From Microcella pacifica (GTDB lineage Bacteria > Actinomycetota > Actinomycetes > Actinomycetales > Microbacteriaceae), in assembly GCF_009371975.2 (NCBI RefSeq), contig NZ_VIKT02000009.1, positions 45,799 to 109,798 on the forward strand: a stretch of 64,000 bases of DNA, in the 5' to 3' direction. Made by a program: the position numbers and the translations under genes. This document shows, in pieces, positions 61,588 through 64,000 of this stretch; position 1 is the stretch's first letter, and every line of letters begins with the position of its first letter. Below the pieces are notes generated by a model that had not been told where the DNA came from, made no database searches, and saw only the letters and a program-made list of their open reading frames with translations.

Positions 61588-62787
61588 ATGGACTGGCAGA
61601 CGAGCGAAGACACGGTGCCCTCGGCGTTCATCACCGAGGCGAGCCGCCGCGCGCTGCGCGGCACACCTCCCACGACAGGCGCGTGGCGCGAGGGAGACGA
61701 CCCCGGCGAGCGCCGCTTCGTCGACCTCGGGCCGCTCGAGCTCGAGTCGGGTCGCTCGCTGCCGCACGTGCGTCTCGCCTACGAGAGCTGGGGCGAGCTC
61801 GCCCCCGACCACTCGAACGTCGTGCTCGTGCCGCACGCGCTCACGGGCGACAGCCACCTCATGGGCCCTCCCGGCTCCGGCCACGCGACGGCGGGCTGGT
61901 GGGGCGGCATCGTCGGCCCCGGGCTCGCGATCGACACCGATCGCTGGTTCGTCCTCGCCCCGAACGTGCTCGGCGGCTGCCAGGGCTCGACCGGTCCGGC
62001 GTCGTTCAGCCCCGACGGCTCCGAGTGGGGCTCGCGCTTCCCGTACCTCACCATTCGCGACCAGGTGGCCGCGCAGCGCATGCTCGCCGATGCCCTCGGC
62101 ATCGTGCGGTTCGCGGCGGTCATCGGCGGATCGATGGGCGGCATGCACGCGCTCGAGTGGGCGGTGGAGCATCCTGATCGCGTCGCGCGCGTCGGTGTGC
62201 TCGCGGCGCCCGCGTTCTCGAATGCCGACCAGCTGGCCCTCAACTCGGTGCAGATCGAGGCGATTCGCATGGATCCGCTCTTCCGGGAGGGCGACTACTA
62301 CGACGAGCCGGAGGGGCCATACCGCGGCCTGGCTCTCGCGCGGCGCATGGCCCTGCTCAACTACCGTTCGCCCGACGAGCTCAACGCGCGCTTCGAGCGC
62401 AGCTGGCAGGGCACGCTCGACCCGCTGGGCCACGGCGGCCGCTTCGCCGTGGAGAGCTACCTCGACTTCCACGGCAACAAGTTCACGCGCCGGTTCGACG
62501 CCAACAGCTACATCGCGCTCGTGGAGGCCATGAACTCGCACGACGTGACACGCGGGCGCGGGCCGCTCGCCGAGACGCTCGCGCGTGTGACCGCGACCTG
62601 CCTCGTACTCGGCATCGATAGCGACCGACTGTTCCCGGTCGAGACGCAGCACCTGCTCTCGGCGCACCTGCCGCGCACGATCCACGGCTCCGAGGCGGTC
62701 GTCATCAGCTCGCCGTTCGGGCACGACTCCTTCCTCATCGAGGACGACCTCGTGAGCCCGCACCTCGCCGAGCTGCTCGCGAGCTGA
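61588..62787 (+). CDS. metX: Homoserine O-acetyltransferase
   Basis: This 399-residue alpha/beta-hydrolase transfers acetyl from acetyl-CoA to homoserine, the first step of methionine synthesis by this route. The nucleophile elbow is IGGSMGGMHALEW near residue 172, the acid Asp is in GIDSDRLFPVE and the catalytic His is in SPFGHDSFLIE. Other family marks are HALTGDSHLMG and NVLGGCQGSTGP. The ATG at 61588 has a weak upstream site. It lies downstream of metY and 1 bp before the interrupted lipoprotein gene. Confidence 0.95.
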   Translation: MDWQTSEDTVPSAFITEASRRALRGTPPTTGAWREGDDPGERRFVDLGPLELESGRSLPHVRLAYESWGELAPDHSNVVLVPHALTGDSHLMGPPGSGHATAGWWGGIVGPGLAIDTDRWFVLAPNVLGGCQGSTGPASFSPDGSEWGSRFPYLTIRDQVAAQRMLADALGIVRFAAVIGGSMGGMHALEWAVEHPDRVARVGVLAAPAFSNADQLALNSVQIEAIRMDPLFREGDYYDEPEGPYRGLALARRMALLNYRSPDELNARFERSWQGTLDPLGHGGRFAVESYLDFHGNKFTRRFDANSYIALVEAMNSHDVTRGRGPLAETLARVTATCLVLGIDSDRLFPVETQHLLSAHLPRTIHGSEAVVISSPFGHDSFLIEDDLVSPHLAELLAS

Positions 62788-62788
62788 C

Positions 62789-63709
62789 GTGCGCGGCCGG
62801 GCGGGCTTCCTGCGCGTCTCCGCGCTCGCGTTGCTCGTCGCCCTTCTCACCTCGTGCGCTCCCTCCGGGGGTGCCGACCCGCCCGAATCGCCGCCTCCCC
62901 CTGTCGGGCCTGCGTCGAGTGACGAGGTCGATCTCGTGGTGGAGGTCTACCGCACGCGCTTCGACCCCGAGCGCGGAACGATGCAGATCGCGGTGCACAA
63001 TGCTGGTGCGACACCCCTCACGGTGGTGAGAGCGAGCCTCGACTCCCCCGCCCTCGAGCGCCCGCTGCGGCGCGACGACGAGACGGCGATCCCCGCCGGC
63101 GCGAAGCGCGACCTCCCTGTGATCCTCGCGGGAGCGCGCTGCCCGGCGCCGACGACCACCGCGCCGGATGCCCGACTCGACATCCTCCTCGCCGACGGCT
63201 CGACGGCCGTCGTCGAGCTGTCGACCGTCGACCGACTCGGCTAGTGGGCGGCGTGGCTCGGCGCGACGTGCCACGCGGCGGCCGTCGAGGCGGTCGTGCA
63301 GCTCAAACTGCGTCGGGCACCAGAGCGCGACGTGCTCGATGCAGGGTCGAGCAGCGTGATCGGGCTCGACCTCGTCGCCGTCGGCACCGGTGCGCCCGGT
63401 GCGGTCGCGGTCATCGAGTCGATCGGCGGCACCGTGCTGCTGAGCGTCGTCGACGCGGACGGGCAGCGGGGGCCGAGCATCCCGATCGATGCGCGCGTCT
63501 CACCGGGTGCGCGCGTGACGGTGCCGATGGCCGTGGCACCCGCCCGGTGCGATCCGCACGCGTTCGCGGAAGACAAGCAGGGCACGCGCTTCCCCGTCAC
63601 CGTGCGGCTCGACGGCCAGCATCGCGTGACGCTCACGGTTGCGGCGGACGACTCGACGCGAGCGGCGCTCTACGACGCGATCCGTCGCGGGTGCCGCCTC
63701 CCTGGCTAG
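62789..63709 (+). pseudogene. Lipoprotein gene interrupted by an in-frame amber codon
   Basis: The first part (62789-63244, GTG start, 151 residues) has a signal peptide with lipobox LLTSC and then a beta-rich segment. It stops at a TAG (63242-63244). The same frame continues at once with WAAWLGATCHAAAVEAVV and runs open to 63709 for another 155 codons, including ARCDPHAFAEDKQGT, which I recall as the C-terminal part of this actinobacterial lipoprotein family. A GTG at 63296 could restart the second half but has no good ribosome-binding site. So this looks like one gene of about 307 codons broken by a nonsense mutation. Rare read-through cannot be excluded. Function unknown. Confidence 0.72.
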
Positions 63710-63862
63710 CCAGCAGACGAGGACGATGTGGCCTCGCACGAGCACGACCGGCGCACTCTCCTGAATCGGGTCACCCTCACACTCGAAGCCGAGAAGGCGA
63801 CAGTTAGCGGCAGAGCCACCAGGGCGGTGGCGGGCCGGGCTGCACCACAGATCAGGTGTCAC

Positions 63863-64000
63863 CTATTCCTTCCTCACGCCCTTTCGCCAGGGCCCTTCGT
63901 GATGGATCAACTCGGTCTTATAGAGTCCGATCTGGGACTCCGCGAGGGAGTTGTCGTAGGCGTCGCCGACGGATCCAACCGAGGGGTCGATGCCTTCCTC
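63863..64000 (-). mobile_element. Truncated IS3-family transposase (OrfB) remnant, continuing past the window
   Basis: The visible 45 codons encode GSVGDAYDNSLAESQIGLYKT-like sequence, the C-terminal part of the IS3-family DDE integrase core; the Glu in SLAES is the last catalytic residue. After HHEGPWRKGVRKE the frame ends in TAG at 63863, where intact proteins continue for about 50 more residues with the WVDWYNxRRLH type motif. The element is therefore broken at its 3' end. I could not find a terminal inverted repeat in the 150 bp before it. The 5' part lies outside. Confidence 0.85.

Noticed and set aside
63500..63862. Minus-strand open frame of 120 codons next to the IS3 remnant
   Set aside because: No family match that I can recognise. 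Half of it overlaps the lipoprotein gene on the other strand. I see no certain gene or terminal repeat in 63710-63862.

Overview
The window is a stretch of high-GC actinobacterial chromosome. Codon use strongly favours G or C in the third position, GTG starts and 4-bp GTGA/ATGA gene overlaps are common, and the gene order and protein types (RamB-like regulator, GTP-dependent PEP carboxykinase, Rho with a long inserted region, actinobacterial AtpH of 263 aa) fit the family Microbacteriaceae. No single protein fixes the genus, so that placement is an inference. Almost every base is coding; no gene-free stretch exceeds about 200 bp.

Layout. Positions 1-1380 (minus): PP2C phosphatase (running off the left edge) and an FHA protein. 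1385-6239: a divergent putrescine/polyamine catabolic locus (aldehyde dehydrogenase; Lrp-type regulator, aminotransferase, FAD oxidase). 6366-10310: TspO-like protein, an anchored HExxH/coiled-coil protein, an aldo/keto reductase and a DNA-alkylation repair pair ogt-tag. 10322-20968 (minus): sua5, wecA-like, atpI-like and the complete atpBEFHAGDC operon, with a small P-loop kinase-like gene and yaaA appended. 20990-23790: an accessory island (HAD hydrolase, an internally shortened carboxyethylornithine-synthase-like gene, a small membrane protein and a HEPN/MNT toxin-antitoxin pair) inserted into an otherwise classical block. 23812-35467 (minus): prmC, prfA, rho, thrB, thrC, hom, lysA, a DUF2993 protein and argS. 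35511-38198: lactate permease, transglutaminase-like protein and tRNA-Arg(CCG).

38254-43425: a divergent RimB-like protease / RimK ligase pair, in which RimK carries an RCK_C (TrkA-C) domain, then a RamB-like regulator divergent from pckG with a perfect 20-bp palindrome between them. 43462-49546: a membrane protein, an ECF sigma factor with a membrane partner, a TPM-domain protein with a Ser/Arg-rich tail, PspA and a multi-pass acyltransferase-like protein. 49551-58913: arginase-family protein, enoyl-CoA hydratase, flavoprotein disulfide reductase, amidase, lipoprotein, GNAT acetyltransferase, uracil-DNA glycosylase, MFS transporter and SDR. 58956-62787: acyltransferase and the methionine genes metY-metX. 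The right edge has a lipoprotein gene split by an in-frame amber codon and a truncated IS3-family transposase.

Functional links. hom-thrC-thrB-lysA and metX-metY all use aspartate-semialdehyde or homoserine, although they lie about 30 kb apart. patD, the aminotransferase and the FAD oxidase form one degradation route. PspA with the TPM protein and the ECF sigma pair suggest an envelope-stress neighbourhood. A recurring pattern across the window is a TANNNT hexamer ending 6-7 nt before the start codon of first genes, which implies widespread leaderless transcription and helps fix many starts.
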